Assembly (NCBI GenBank): GCA_947630625.1
Contig: CANRIL010000007.1
Location: forward strand, 1 to 64,000
Length of the DNA: 64,000 nt
DNA from: an uncultured Clostridia bacterium
Lineage (GTDB): Bacteria; Bacillota; Clostridia; Oscillospirales; CAG-272
Direction: 5' to 3'
Shown here: piece by piece, positions 9,439 to 18,474 of the stretch
Position numbering within the stretch: the first letter of the stretch is position 1
How the letters are laid out: each line of letters begins with the position of its first letter
Program-made: the position numbers and the translations under genes
The notes under the pieces: generated by a model
Seen by the model: only the letters and a program-made list of their open reading frames with translations
Told to the model about the DNA's origin: nothing
Databases searched by the model: none

Positions 9439-10053
9439 ATGCGCTACTTTCAAGTAGTAATCGGAAATGCTGACTAAGCCACGCTTGGTCAGTATTTCTT
9501 GTATGACGGGCATGCCGTCGGTCTGTGGTGAAAGTCCACAAGGGGCGTAGTTGCCGACGAACCCCAGAGCGACTCCCAAGGTTTGCTCCGTGAGGAGCAG
9601 GCGAGAAGAAAGGATAGCGAAATCGTAGCCTTACGAACAGGAACCTGATACAAAGGCGAATACGGCGGATAAGTGGGCAAGAGGTCATGAAGTCCAAAAG
9701 GCAACCGTAACCCGTATGCGTAAATCAGGAAGGTAGACGAGGAAAGACCGGGGACTTATCCCGTGAGGTCTCACGAACGGAGGAATCCGCAGTAACAACG
9801 AATCGTGAGAAGTCAGCAGAAGCCATAGTACCGAGGAATCGGGAAGGGCTGAACGGTTCAACTTATCGTTAAAAAGATGTAATGCATATGTCCGATATGA
9901 GGAGTAGCCGAAACGTATATGAGGCAAAACAAAGGAAGCCTTAGGGAAGAAATGCAAAAGCGTTGAAGAAGACGAGGAGAAGAACCGAACCGCCGTATGC
10001 CGAACGGCACGTACGGTGGTGTGAGAGGGCGGAGCAATTCCGCCCTACTCGAT
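9439..10053 (+). mobile_element. Group II intron relic without a reverse-transcriptase ORF
   Basis: The segment has the look of a bacterial group II intron ribozyme: a GCGC-containing 5' end near 9439 (an A where the first G is expected), domain I blocks such as GTCTGTGGTGAAAGTCC and GGGGCGTAGTTGCCGACGAA, a domain V hairpin at 9989-10020 (ACCGCCGTATGCCGAACGGC onward), and a domain VI stem (10027-10033 with 10039-10045) with a candidate branch A at 10047 and end near 10053. The maturase/RT gene that normally occupies domain IV is absent; only about 120 nt remain there. Mobility would need a maturase supplied from elsewhere. Confidence 0.75.
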
Positions 10054-10435
10054 TTTTCTTTCCGCATCATAATTATATACACAAACGCCGCCGTTTGACA
10101 GAGCCGCCAGTCGGGCGCTTGCCGCGGTTTCCGTTCGGCGAAATAATGCCGCGTGGCTTTAATGCGGATATCACGCGCCCTCTGCCGCGAAACGACCACA
10201 GCCGAAAAAGCTGCGGCGCATCTTTTGCCTTGGGCGCATGCTTTGTCAATTTAGGCCGTGAAGAGACGCAACAAAAGCACCGCACTATTCAGTATACCAT
10301 AAAAACCGCGCGAGTGCACACTTTGCCGCTCAATTTTTTGCCATAAAAACATAAAATTTTGCGCGCGCGTGCGCTCGCAGCCGCGAACGCGTTCGAAAAT
10401 CGTCATGTCGCGGCAGCGTTTTGACGTGATGGAGC
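10054..10435. other. Gene-free stretch between the intron relic and the repeat tract
   Basis: No credible gene is visible. GC rises to the genome level here, and several short open frames lack an RBS and family resemblance. The stretch may hold decayed coding sequence. Confidence 0.4.
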
Positions 10436-10690
10436 CATTATCTCCCGGAAAACGGGGGAACGCAGCCGCTTCATATCTGCGGGGTGTCTTCTTTATTTTT
10501 GTCATTATTCACCGAAAAAAGTTAAAACAGCCTCTTCATGCCCGCCCGTGATGTCATTTTAATTATGTCATTATCTCTCGGAAAAGCGGGGGTAAAGCGC
10601 CGCCTCGTGCCCGCCCGTGCTGTCTTTTTTAATTATGTTATTATCCACCGGAAAAACGGAATAAAACAGGGCGGCGTTTTGCGTGGCGCG
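10436..10690. repeat. Degenerate tandem repeat, about four units of 66-70 bp
   Basis: Units begin at 10436, 10503, 10569 and about 10639 with CATTATCTCCCGG-like starts. Each has a small CCGG-AAAA-CGG-type hairpin, a GC-rich middle and an AT-rich end near AATTATGT. The whole unit is conserved at low identity, so this is not a repeat-spacer array. It lies downstream of the minus-strand gene that ends at 10746. Confidence 0.6.
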
Positions 10691-10695
10691 GCGAA

Positions 10696-10736
10696 AAATT
10701 GCGGGCGGCAGGGAGATTTTCTCTCTGCCGCCCGCG
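10696..10736 (-). terminator. Terminator of the 10746-12431 gene
   Basis: On the minus strand a 15-bp GC-rich stem (about 10701-10736) is followed by AATTTTT, just past the stop of the upstream membrane-protein gene. Confidence 0.75.
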
Positions 10737-10745
10737 CGGTTTAAT

Positions 10746-12431
10746 TTATTTTGTTCTGGCTTTCGCCTCAAAAATTGACATAGCGCCGCCGAAGCCGACA
10801 AAGGCGATGACGAACAGCAGCCACCACGGCACCGCGCGAACCATTTCCGGAACGCTCCCGAACCCGAACATGATCGCGGTCGGAATGCAGCAGATCAGAA
10901 AAGCTGCCAGCGTCATCAAAACGGCGAACAAACCGCCCATAAGCAAAAACGAGAAGACGATATAGTAAAGCGACACCGGGACGTTTCCGATAAATTCCCG
11001 TTCCCCGCGGCTCAGTTTTTTGCATTCGGCTCGCTTTGCCGCAATTTCCGCCGCCGATCTCGGCGAGCCGTCAAGTTCGCCGTCGGCGTCCCAGGTGAAG
11101 GTTTTAAACAGTCTGCGTCCCTTGTCGAAAAAGCAGCAGGAATAAATGTCTTCGACGACCTCACCCTTTTTCAGAAGCGCCGTTCCGCTCATAAACTGAA
11201 TTTGCAGCGCGCCGCCGTCGGTCAGCTCCCTGCATTCAACAAAATAAGCGACGTTCTTTTCCATGCCGATAAGGTAGCCCTGCCCGTAATTTTCCTCGAT
11301 GTGGACACCTTTCATATCGCCGTTTTTGCGAAATGACGGATATGAGCCTTCGTACCCGCGTGCGTGAAGCTCAGCTTCAATTTCTGAGCGTATGGCGCTG
11401 AGCTTGCCGCCGCCGCTGGAGATGGGTTTGTCGGAGTATCCGCGCTGAGTGGTGGCAGCGAGCGCGTAGAGCTCGCGCCAGAGCGGCTCGCATTTCTTGT
11501 CGCTCAATTTAGTTTCTATGCGGGAAAGGAGCGCCGGGTTGGCGCTGCCGCTGCGGGACTGCGCCGCGGCTTTATCGAGCAGCGGGATCATATGCGTGAG
11601 CCCGTATTTATTTAAATACTGCTTTAAAATCGCAAAGTCCGAAACGGGTTCCCCGCCGTATACGAGCCCCGTCGGTATAGACAGCTCTTTAAAAAGCGGT
11701 ATAAGCGCTTTTTCGTCCTGATTCAGATATTCCTGCCCAAGCTCGGCTTTGGCGAGGATCTCGGACGATATAAGCGCGAGCGTTCTCCAAGGGGCGCTCA
11801 TTATCTCCCCGCGGTCGGCGGGGAAAACATCGACGCATGTTTCCGCGCGGTCGAAAAAGATGCTGACGGGGGCGGAGGTGTCGTCTTCATAATTTTCTGC
11901 GGTGCACGACAGTGTATATCCGCCGTCTTCCTTTGAAATACGCGCGTCTTGGAAGCCGAGCGCGTCAAATTTACCGGCCTCTGTCTTTTGCGGAGTATGC
12001 AGTATCAGTTTTCGCCTGTATGAACACGTCTCGTCGAGCGTGAATATTACCTCGTCCGCGCAGATGTCGACATTTTCACAAATTTCGAACTCTTCAAATA
12101 AAAATGCGAGCGCGAGCCTCACGTCGTCCGGCAGATCGGCCGCCCCTTTTTCAAAGAGCCGTTTTCTTTCGGCGTCGCGGTCGTCTATATACCGGGAGCA
12201 TTCGGCGGCAAGCCCGATTATCAGAGAGTCAGGCCTTGAGGAGTCGATAAGGGATCGTGCCGCCGACGAAAAATTTGTGCCGTCAAAATACGTTTTCTGC
12301 ATCCATTTGCGTATTTTTTTCTGCTTTTCGGGCGGAGAGTTCAGGGGGTCTACTTCAAAAACCTGCGCCGCAACAGAATATGTGAGCGCAAGAATTTCGA
12401 TATCGTCATTATTGAGTGCCTTGATGTCCAT
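10746..12431 (-). CDS. Unknown protein with C-terminal membrane segments
   Basis: This 561-residue protein has a long soluble part, helical and acidic for the first 250 residues, then mixed, with no motif I recognise. About three membrane segments lie at the C-terminus (LYYIVFSFLLMGGLFAVLMT, then AAFLICCIPTAIMF, then WWLLFVIAFVGFGG). There is no signal peptide, so the large domain is probably cytoplasmic. The gene is monocistronic, ends at a strong terminator and has genome-typical GC. The RBS is weak. Function unknown. Confidence 0.7.
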   Translation of the reverse strand: MDIKALNNDDIEILALTYSVAAQVFEVDPLNSPPEKQKKIRKWMQKTYFDGTNFSSAARSLIDSSRPDSLIIGLAAECSRYIDDRDAERKRLFEKGAADLPDDVRLALAFLFEEFEICENVDICADEVIFTLDETCSYRRKLILHTPQKTEAGKFDALGFQDARISKEDGGYTLSCTAENYEDDTSAPVSIFFDRAETCVDVFPADRGEIMSAPWRTLALISSEILAKAELGQEYLNQDEKALIPLFKELSIPTGLVYGGEPVSDFAILKQYLNKYGLTHMIPLLDKAAAQSRSGSANPALLSRIETKLSDKKCEPLWRELYALAATTQRGYSDKPISSGGGKLSAIRSEIEAELHARGYEGSYPSFRKNGDMKGVHIEENYGQGYLIGMEKNVAYFVECRELTDGGALQIQFMSGTALLKKGEVVEDIYSCCFFDKGRRLFKTFTWDADGELDGSPRSAAEIAAKRAECKKLSRGEREFIGNVPVSLYYIVFSFLLMGGLFAVLMTLAAFLICCIPTAIMFGFGSVPEMVRAVPWWLLFVIAFVGFGGAMSIFEAKARTK

Positions 12432-12620
12432 GAGTGTGTCGCCCTTTGTTTAATAAATTATTAATGCAATGATACAACACCCTCGCCCGCTTGTCAAGAG
12501 CGGAGAAAAAATTATCGCCCCGCGCGCTGCGGCGCTTTCGGGATTTTTTTCAAAAAGGCTGAGCGCATCATATAGAACCGCGGTTTGCGGAAGCGTTTCT
12601 GTGACAATTTATGCAGACAA

Positions 12621-12645
12621 AACAAAAAGCTCCCAAAAGGGAGCT
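12621..12645 (-). terminator. Terminator of tRNA-Glu
   Basis: On the minus strand a 7-bp stem (12628-12634 with 12639-12645), loop TTTT, is followed by TTTTTGTT, right after the tRNA 3' end. Confidence 0.85.
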
Positions 12646-12648
12646 GTA

Positions 12649-12720
12649 TGACCCGTACGGGAATCGAACCCATGTTTGCGCCGTGAGAGGGCGCCGTCTT
12701 AGCCGCTTGACCAACGGGCC
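12649..12720 (-). tRNA. tRNA-Glu (anticodon CTC)
   Basis: The minus strand folds as a tRNA: acceptor GGCCCGT with ACGGGTC, D-arm with GTCAAGCGG, anticodon stem GCGCC/GGCGC with loop CTCTCAC (anticodon CTC), and T-arm GGTTCGATTCC. The CCA end is not encoded. CTC is the rarer glutamate isoacceptor. Confidence 0.92.
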
Positions 12721-12823
12721 TTGCCTTAAAGCTCAACTATTATATCATAAAGAACGCGCAATTGCAATACCTTTTTTAAAAAATTTTTGTGCTCCCCGCG
12801 CCTTTGCACCCGTCTGGGTCGCC

Positions 12824-13070
12824 CGCGCATCACAGCAGGCGGCGGAAATATAAGGGATACGGTCATCTTCACAGCTCAATATGATGTCTCCGCGAATCAT
12901 AGAGGGCGGCGGAAATATAAGGGATATGGTCATCTTCACAGCTCAATATGATCCCTCCCGCACGTCACAGCGGGTGGGGAAAAAATAAGGGATATGATCA
13001 TTTTCACAGCTCTCTATGATGTCTCCGCGCATCATAGCAGGCTGCGGAAGATCATATACATATTGCGAGT
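12824..13070. repeat. Tandem repeat, three full units and one partial unit of 67-68 bp
   Basis: Units start at about 12824, 12891, 12959 and 13026. Units 1 and 2 are almost identical over their full length; all share a CATCA-AGC-GG start, GGAAATATAAGGGATA and TCATCTTCACAGCTC-ATATGAT. The fourth is cut short and merges into the leader of the Ca2+ ATPase gene. The tract fills most of the 372-nt gap between tRNA-Glu and that gene. Confidence 0.8.
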
Positions 13071-13092
13071 TCTTATATCCGGGGGACGGCTT

Positions 13093-15774
13093 GTGACGAC
13101 ATTATATAATAATACAAAGGGAAAAGTTCCGGACGCGGCAGCCGCCGCGAGGCGCGGGCTCACGACCGCCGAGGCGGAAAGGTCGCGGCGCGAGCACGGG
13201 GACAACTCTATCACGGGCGGGAAGCGGAAAAGTTTTATCAGGCGGTACCTCGAAGGCTTTTCCGACCCGATCATCCGCATTCTGCTCGGCGCGCTGATTG
13301 TCAACATAATTTTTTCGATCGGGCACGTCGACTGGTATGAAACGGCGGGGATAATCGTCGCCGTCATGATCTCGACGGTCGTTTCCGCCGTTTCTGAGTA
13401 CGGCGGGGACCGCGCGTTTGAGCGCATGCGTTCCGTCGGCGACGGTGTTCCGGTGCGCGTCCTCAGGGACGGCGTCCCTGACAGCATCCGCCTGGCGGAC
13501 GTTGTTGTCGGCGATACGGTGCTGCTCGGTTCCGGCGACGGCGTTCCCGCCGACGGATTTATAATCAGCGGGGAGGTGACCGTCGACCAGAGCGCGCTGA
13601 ACGGCGAGTCGCGCGATGAAAGAAAGCTGCCGGGGCGCGGGGATGAGCTCGACCCGGGCGCGAAAAACGCGCTTTTGCGCGGGGCGACCGTGACCTCCGG
13701 CGCATGCTCGATGACAGTCGTGCGCGTCGGAATGGGGACCATGTACGGCGAGGTCGCCTCGTCTCTCACCGCCGACCGAAAGGGCAGCCCGCTCAAGGAG
13801 AGACTGTCGACGCTGGCTAAAAACGTAAGTACGCTCGGATACGCGGCGGCGGTGCTCGTCGCGGTCGCGTATCTGTTCCGCGCGTTCTTTATCGACGCGG
13901 GCATGGATATGGCGGAGACGATGGCGCGCCTTTCAGACCCGGCATACGTATTTTCGGAGCTGCTCGGCGCGCTGACGCTGGCGATCTCCGTCATCGTCGT
14001 CGCGGTGCCGGAGGGGCTGCCGATGATGATAACCGTCGTGCTCTCGTCGAATATGAAGCGTATGCTGCGCGACAACGTGCTCATAAAAAAGCTCGTCGGA
14101 ATAGAGACGGCGGGAAGTCTCAACATCCTATTCTGCGACAAGACCGGAACGCTGACGTGCGGGGATTTTACGGTCACGCGCGTCATAACGGGGGACGGAG
14201 AATTTTCCGCGCCCTCGCGAATGCGGGAATCGTCGCCGCGCCTTTACGGGCTTTATCTCGATTCCGCCATGTACAATACGGAGTCCGAGCTCGGGCGGTC
14301 GCAGGGAAGACGGGCGGCGCTCGGCGGAAACGCGACAGACCGCGCGATCATGACATCAGTCCTCGAAGGTATAAACGGCGCGCCGAGGGGGCGCGTCATA
14401 TTCCGCCGGCGATTTGACAGCAAAAACAAATACTCGCTCGCGTCTGTTGAGACGGCGGACGGCGTCGTTACATACGTAAAGGGCGCGCCCGACATGATCC
14501 TGCCGCTCTGCACGATGTTTCACCGCGAAGGGGGCGACGTAACATTTTACGGCAGGCAAAAAATCGAGTCCCGCTGCCGCGAGCTGTCGCGGCAGGGCGC
14601 GCGCGTCATCGCGCAGGCGACGTTTCGCGGGCGGTGCGAGTCTTTGCGGGACGGGATGACGTTTTTGTCTCTGACCGTGATCAGCGACGAACCGAGGCCT
14701 GAGGCGAGGGCTGCCGTCGCGGAGATACGCGGGGCGGGCATTCAGCTCGTGATGATAACGGGCGACGGGGAGGGCACCGCGTCCGCGATCGCGTCGCGCG
14801 TCGGGATCACGGACGGCGCGGGCGATCTCTGCATTTCGGGCAAGCAGCTCGAAGAGATGTCGGACGCTTCGCTGAAGGAGGCGCTGCCGCGCCTCCGGGT
14901 CATATACCGCGCAAGGCCGAGCGACAAGGAACGCCTCGTCCGCGTTTCGGGCGACGCCGGGCTCGTCGTCGGCATGACGGGCGACGGCGTCAACGACGCT
15001 CCCGCGCTGCGCGCCGCGGACGTGGGGTTTGCCATGGGGAGCGGCACCGAGGTCGCGAAGGAGGCCGGCGATATCGTCATCCTCGACAACAACGTCAAGA
15101 GCATAGGGCGCGCCGTGCTTTACGGAAGGACGATATTTGACAGCATACGCAAATTCATCGTCTTCCAGCTCACGATGAACCTCTCCGCCGTCGGCGTCTC
15201 GATAATCGGCCCCTTTATCGGGATAGAGGCTCCCGTGACGGTCATTCAGATGCTGTGGGTCAACCTTATAATGGACACACTCGGCGGGCTCGCGTTCGCG
15301 GGAGAGGCGCCGCGCCGCGATTATATGCTCGAGGCGCCGAAAAAGCGGGACGAAAAAATTCTTTCCGGCAGGGAGCTTTCACGCGTGCTCATCACGGGCA
15401 TATACCAGATAGCGCTGTCGATCTCGTTTTTGGCGCTCCCGTTTTTCCGGGAGAAATTCGGATTTTATGACGATTACGACAGGTTCATCACCGTATTTTT
15501 CGCGATGTTCGTCTTCTGCGGCATATGCTGCGCGTTCAACTGCCGGACGACGAGAATAAATCTCGCCTCTTATCTCAGTCTGAACCCGGCGTTTATCTCG
15601 ATCATGACAGCGACGTGTTTCGTTCAGCTTTTGATAGTGTATTTCGGCGGCGAGGTGTTCCGCACTGTCCCGCTGTCGCCGCGCGACCTCGGTTCGGCGC
15701 TGCTGCTCGCGTTCACGGTCGTTCCGTTCGATATGACGAGAAAGTTCCTTACAAGGCGAAAAAAACAAAGCTAA
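13093..15774 (+). CDS. Calcium-type P-type ATPase (P2 class)
   Basis: This 893-residue protein is a cation-pumping P-type ATPase that couples ATP hydrolysis to Ca2+ efflux. GTG 13093 is chosen as start because GGGGGA lies about 7 nt upstream; the longer frame runs into the repeat tract. Visible marks are the actuator TVDQSALNGES, the M4 ion-binding PEGLPM, the phosphorylation motif DKTGTLT (Asp349), the hinge MTGDGVNDAPAL and the M5-M6 region with QMLWVNLIMDTLGG, all typical of P2A/P2B calcium pumps. It lacks a plant-type autoinhibitory tail. A terminator follows at 15782. Confidence 0.93.
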   Translation: MTTLYNNTKGKVPDAAAAARRGLTTAEAERSRREHGDNSITGGKRKSFIRRYLEGFSDPIIRILLGALIVNIIFSIGHVDWYETAGIIVAVMISTVVSAVSEYGGDRAFERMRSVGDGVPVRVLRDGVPDSIRLADVVVGDTVLLGSGDGVPADGFIISGEVTVDQSALNGESRDERKLPGRGDELDPGAKNALLRGATVTSGACSMTVVRVGMGTMYGEVASSLTADRKGSPLKERLSTLAKNVSTLGYAAAVLVAVAYLFRAFFIDAGMDMAETMARLSDPAYVFSELLGALTLAISVIVVAVPEGLPMMITVVLSSNMKRMLRDNVLIKKLVGIETAGSLNILFCDKTGTLTCGDFTVTRVITGDGEFSAPSRMRESSPRLYGLYLDSAMYNTESELGRSQGRRAALGGNATDRAIMTSVLEGINGAPRGRVIFRRRFDSKNKYSLASVETADGVVTYVKGAPDMILPLCTMFHREGGDVTFYGRQKIESRCRELSRQGARVIAQATFRGRCESLRDGMTFLSLTVISDEPRPEARAAVAEIRGAGIQLVMITGDGEGTASAIASRVGITDGAGDLCISGKQLEEMSDASLKEALPRLRVIYRARPSDKERLVRVSGDAGLVVGMTGDGVNDAPALRAADVGFAMGSGTEVAKEAGDIVILDNNVKSIGRAVLYGRTIFDSIRKFIVFQLTMNLSAVGVSIIGPFIGIEAPVTVIQMLWVNLIMDTLGGLAFAGEAPRRDYMLEAPKKRDEKILSGRELSRVLITGIYQIALSISFLALPFFREKFGFYDDYDRFITVFFAMFVFCGICCAFNCRTTRINLASYLSLNPAFISIMTATCFVQLLIVYFGGEVFRTVPLSPRDLGSALLLAFTVVPFDMTRKFLTRRKKQS

Positions 15775-15781
15775 AAAAGCG

Positions 15782-15822
15782 CGCGAGGTGCGGCTCTTTG
15801 TCAAAGCCGCCCCTCGCGTTTT
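15782..15822 (+). terminator. Terminator of the Ca2+ ATPase gene
   Basis: Stem CGCGAGG (15782-15788) pairs with 15812-15818, with an inner CGGCT/AGCCG pairing, followed by TTTTCGTTT. Confidence 0.85.
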
Positions 15823-15854
15823 CGTTTGCTTTTGTAAATTCAACCTTCTACCGG

Positions 15855-18215
15855 TTACTTTAAAAGTCTGCCGCCGACGCCGTATGAGTCGAGGGCGGCG
15901 CGAAGTGCGTCAAGGTCGGTGCCGACTCGCCTGACATCGGCATCTCCGAACGTGTCGCGCATATATCCTATCGGTTTTATGTTTGCAATGCCCGACCACG
16001 GCAGCCACACGCCGACGGTGCCGAAGTCAAAGTCGCTGACGTTTGTCGCCTCGGGACCGATCGCGCTGAATCTCCAGCCCATTTTGCCGTCGTAGTCGGT
16101 GCTGAGCTTCGTGTTCAGTTCGAGAAATTCCGCGGCCTCGCGGTAAAATTCGTTTCCCGTATAGACGTAGAGCTTGAACATCTCGTAATACATGAACGCG
16201 GAATAGTTGTCGGCTCCCGAGTGTCCCGTGGCGATTATGGAAAAACCGGAGACGCCGCCGTCGCGGAACGGGTTGATGGCGTCGTTTTCGGGGGAGGATG
16301 GGCAGGCGAAGTCATAGCAGTATACCCAGCTCATCGCGGACGCGGCGGCGTGCTCCGCGGCGGCGAGATATTTTTTGTCGCCTGTGATGCCGTATGCGGC
16401 GTTGAAGCCGTACATGGCGTATATCGCCGCCTCCTTGTCGACCGTGTTGGCGTTGTCGGGCGTGCCGCCGACGTATTTTTCAAGTCCGAGATAGAGCGTG
16501 TTATAGCTGTAGTCCGCCGCCGCAAGCGCCGCCGACTTGTAGCTTTCATACCCGGTCAGCTCGTACATCTTCGCGAGAAAGCGGATCGCGACGGGCGTGT
16601 TTATTTTTGACGTGCCCTGAAAATTCCGGTCAGAGGTGTCGGTGCATACGGTGCCGTTCGTGTTGTAGGCGCGGTAAAACGAGCCGTCGCCGTTCTGGTT
16701 GTCGACGAGAAAATCAGCCGTCTTTTCGAGCGCGGCGAGCCATTTTTCGTTGTCCTCGCCGTATGCGCGCGCGAGCCTGTAGGCGTCGAGGATCCCCTCC
16801 ATCCCGTCGACGACGCAGCGCAAGAACGAGGGGTACCCCCTTGAATGTCCGGCGGTGGCGTCGTTGACGGGGTCCCACCATACGATCGGGAGCGCGCCGC
16901 GCATTATGAGGTCGGAGGTCCAGAAATCAATGATCTCACGTCCCTGCCGGAGCGCTTTTTCGTCTCCGCTCTCATAGCCGTATCTCATAAGATTGCTGCC
17001 GACGGAGGTCTGCTGACCGACAAATCCCATCTGGAACGTGTATTCCACGACTTTCCCCGTTTTAAGGTCGATGCTCCATGGGACACCGGCGGATTTTTGC
17101 GTACCCGTTCCGAACCACGCGTACGTCTGCCTGAAAACGTCAATGTTGTCGCGGTAAACGTTGTCGATGTCGATCTCGTCCGCCGTCTTCGGGGACTCCG
17201 CCATATATGCTTCGCGGAACGTGTACGCCATCGCGTCCGCGTAAGTGTCCGCCTCGGCGGGGATCAGCGAAAGTGTGTAGGCGTGCGAAAAGCCCTCCTT
17301 CATCGGATGGAATATTCCGCGGGAGGTCGCCGCCGAATAGTACACGGTCGGCAGCTCGACCGACGGATAACAGAAATCGACGGAAAGCGAACCGCGAAGC
17401 GTGTATCCAATCGAGCCGTATTGCAGCGAGCCGTTGATCTCGTCGTTCCCGCCGCCGCCAAGGACGCCGTTGACGGTGATCTCCGGGTGCAGGTGCGCTA
17501 TCGCGACGGAGCGCCCGCTTGATTCCGAGCGCAGCATCGCGAGAGGCAGACCGGTGCGCGTTTCCTTGACATAGACGCGCTCCGCCGTCAAATCCGAGCA
17601 AATTGAGCCGTCGACCATGTTTTTTGTGTCCTTATATATGATCGACGGAATGAAGAAGCTGCTGCCGCGAACGCTGTTGTCGGCGGCGCGGAGCGAAAAG
17701 ACGGAACGGAAGCCTTCGTTTTCCGACGGCGATGAAAGCACGGTCACAACTCTTGAAGCGGCGAATTTGCCCTCCCCGTTCACGGTGTAAGTGTCTTCAA
17801 ATGACAGCTCGCACCCGTCCTCGGTCAGGATCACGGCGGAGCAGACATAGCCGCCGTCCTTTTCGACAACGGACGAATACGGAGCCGAAGCCGGCGTGTC
17901 GCCGTGCGAGACACCGCTGCGGATCGAGATGGCGGCGGGCTCGTCGTTATAAAACATGGCAGAGCCGTCGCCGGCGTCGACGACGTAAACGCCGAAGCCG
18001 CCGGAGGTCTTTTTGAAATCGAGGCGGAAGCTGCCGGAGCGCAGCGACTGTGTCCCGTCCGGCAGCGTCCCGGTATATGACGGCACCTCCGGCTTGCCTG
18101 TCGTCTCCGCCGCCGTCTCGCCGCGCTCGCCCTCGGGCGCGCAGGCGAACATCGCCGCGATCAGCGACGCGCTGATCACGCCGAACAACATGATCCTCAA
18201 AAACGTCTTTTTCAT
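15855..18215 (-). CDS. Lipoprotein with an alpha-toroid (six-hairpin glycosidase-like) domain
   Basis: This 786-residue protein begins with a lipoprotein signal (MKKTFLRIMLFG, then LIAAMFAC with the lipobox Cys near residue 25) and a Thr/Glu-rich linker. The N-terminal half is beta-rich. The C-terminal half (about residues 400-780) shows repeating helical hairpins with YRLARAYGEDNEKWLAALEK, LVDNQNGDGSFYRAYN and AAEHAAASAMSWV, as in (alpha/alpha)6 polysaccharide-processing enzymes. I cannot assign a GH family or substrate. GGAGGG precedes ATG 18215. It is divergent from an AraC regulator that probably controls it. Confidence 0.7.
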   Translation of the reverse strand: MKKTFLRIMLFGVISASLIAAMFACAPEGERGETAAETTGKPEVPSYTGTLPDGTQSLRSGSFRLDFKKTSGGFGVYVVDAGDGSAMFYNDEPAAISIRSGVSHGDTPASAPYSSVVEKDGGYVCSAVILTEDGCELSFEDTYTVNGEGKFAASRVVTVLSSPSENEGFRSVFSLRAADNSVRGSSFFIPSIIYKDTKNMVDGSICSDLTAERVYVKETRTGLPLAMLRSESSGRSVAIAHLHPEITVNGVLGGGGNDEINGSLQYGSIGYTLRGSLSVDFCYPSVELPTVYYSAATSRGIFHPMKEGFSHAYTLSLIPAEADTYADAMAYTFREAYMAESPKTADEIDIDNVYRDNIDVFRQTYAWFGTGTQKSAGVPWSIDLKTGKVVEYTFQMGFVGQQTSVGSNLMRYGYESGDEKALRQGREIIDFWTSDLIMRGALPIVWWDPVNDATAGHSRGYPSFLRCVVDGMEGILDAYRLARAYGEDNEKWLAALEKTADFLVDNQNGDGSFYRAYNTNGTVCTDTSDRNFQGTSKINTPVAIRFLAKMYELTGYESYKSAALAAADYSYNTLYLGLEKYVGGTPDNANTVDKEAAIYAMYGFNAAYGITGDKKYLAAAEHAAASAMSWVYCYDFACPSSPENDAINPFRDGGVSGFSIIATGHSGADNYSAFMYYEMFKLYVYTGNEFYREAAEFLELNTKLSTDYDGKMGWRFSAIGPEATNVSDFDFGTVGVWLPWSGIANIKPIGYMRDTFGDADVRRVGTDLDALRAALDSYGVGGRLLK

Positions 18216-18418
18216 TATACCCTCCGAACAGCACCTGATCAGATTTCTCCGCCTACAATTTTATCAGACCGCGCCGCGGATTTCTAAAATTATTTTCACA
18301 TAAAGCCGCAAAATTGTGAAAGCATCAATGGCGTGCGCGCGAGCGCGGAAAATCAATAAAATTCGGGCGAAATTCGCCTTTATATAAAATATGATTTAAC
18401 CGATATTCTTGTATTATT

Positions 18419-18437
18419 ATGATATTTGTGATATCAT
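18419..18437. promoter_or_regulatory. Inverted repeat in the AraC/lipoprotein divergent region
   Basis: ATGATAT (18419-18425) and ATATCAT (18431-18437) form a perfect 7-bp inverted repeat with a 5-bp spacer, 38 nt before the regulator gene. It could be an operator; no site is known for this regulator. Confidence 0.35.
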
Positions 18438-18474
18438 TTAAATGAATAAAACAGACATTTAATGGAGGGATTTT

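Noticed and set aside
12824-13070. The 67-bp repeats as a CRISPR array
   Set aside because: The full unit, including the part that would be spacer, is conserved between copies; the same holds for the tract at 10436. The similar period is treated as coincidence.
13032-14186. A 384-codon minus-strand open frame opposite the Ca2+ ATPase gene
   Set aside because: Ser/Thr/Pro-rich shadow composition and no RBS; the plus strand codes for conserved pump motifs.
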